A DNA stretch of 6,198 nt, from assembly GCA_002293265.1 (NCBI GenBank), contig DBCW01000032.1, positions 3,637 through 9,834 of the forward strand. Direction: 5' to 3'. The position numbers were made by a program, and so were the translations under genes. Positions 6,077 through 6,198 of this stretch are shown one piece after another. Position 1 is the stretch's first letter, and every line of letters begins with the position of its first letter. The notes below the pieces were generated by a model, which saw nothing but the letters and a program-made list of their open reading frames with translations, did no database searches and was not told where the DNA came from. Source of the DNA: Eggerthellales bacterium UBA948 (GTDB lineage: Bacteria; Actinomycetota; Coriobacteriia; Coriobacteriales; UBA8131).

Positions 6077-6198
6077 CACATTGAACTACAGAGCTGATTC
6101 AGCAAGATATACTACAAGCAGTTTGAACAATGGTGTGGCTCGCATACGTTATCATTTTGGTAAAGAGGAGCTATCTATTACTGATAAGCTTTTTGCCA
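6066..6198 (+). CDS. Possible start of the next gene, cut by the window edge
   Basis: The frame from GTG 6066 (alternative TTG 6081) stays open to the last base. It reads a polar peptide with codons like those of its neighbours, including LNNGVARIRYHFGKEELS near its end. GTG 6066 would overlap capF by 11 bases; no good ribosome binding site is visible for either start. It does not begin like a CapG-type UDP-sugar 2-epimerase, which usually opens with a VGTRPE motif, and I do not recognise it. A rival frame from ATG 6130 is also open and encodes a very hydrophobic peptide, so the true start and frame are unsettled. Confidence 0.35.
   Translation, partial: MKYDTLNYRADSARYTTSSLNNGVARIRYHFGKEELSITDKLFA

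Noticed and set aside
6073..6084. ATG at 6073 overlapping the capF stop as ATGA
   Set aside because: It opens a frame of only three codons (Met-Thr-His) before TGA at 6082, so it is not the start of the next gene.
1..6198. CRISPR arrays, tRNA or rRNA genes, insertion sequences and long direct repeats
   Set aside because: None seen on either strand; almost all of the window is accounted for by coding regions.

Overview
The window is a continuous piece of a bacterial surface-polysaccharide (capsule or exopolysaccharide) locus. All genes lie on the + strand and are tightly packed, with overlaps or gaps of at most about 31 bases. It suggests a low-to-moderate GC Gram-positive anaerobe, either Bacillota (clostridia) or Actinomycetota of the Coriobacteriia type. 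The reasons are a LoaP-like specialised NusG at the head of the cluster, good purine-rich ribosome binding sites, and S. aureus-type capE/capF genes. Assignment to a genus is not possible from this sequence alone.

Layout: (1) about 45 bases that may hold the extreme C-terminus of an upstream gene. (2) A NusG-family processive antiterminator (42-587). (3) A polyprenyl-phosphate sugar-phosphate transferase, the priming enzyme (616-1476). (4) A GT4-like, WbuB-type glycosyltransferase (1473-2687). (5) A second, unclassified GT-B-like glycosyltransferase (2684-3763). (6) capE, a UDP-GlcNAc 4,6-dehydratase/epimerase (3795-4853). (7) capF, an SDR-cupin bifunctional epimerase/reductase (4853-6076). 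(8) The start of one further gene that runs off the right edge, with two competing reading frames.

How they fit together: the antiterminator would keep RNA polymerase going through the long operon. The initiating transferase loads the first sugar phosphate on undecaprenyl phosphate at the inner face of the membrane, and the two glycosyltransferases extend the repeat unit. CapE and CapF carry out the first two enzymes' worth of UDP-N-acetyl-L-fucosamine synthesis. The third enzyme, the C2-epimerase CapG, is not recognisable in the window and would be expected just beyond it. The flippase and polymerase are also absent and presumably lie outside.

I do not see a new kind of system here. The points most worth a second look are the odd translation start and ATA-rich codon use of the antiterminator gene, a two-codon ORF (Met-Lys-stop) feeding into the capE start codon, a glycosyltransferase without an obvious family, and the two overlapping open frames at the right edge.
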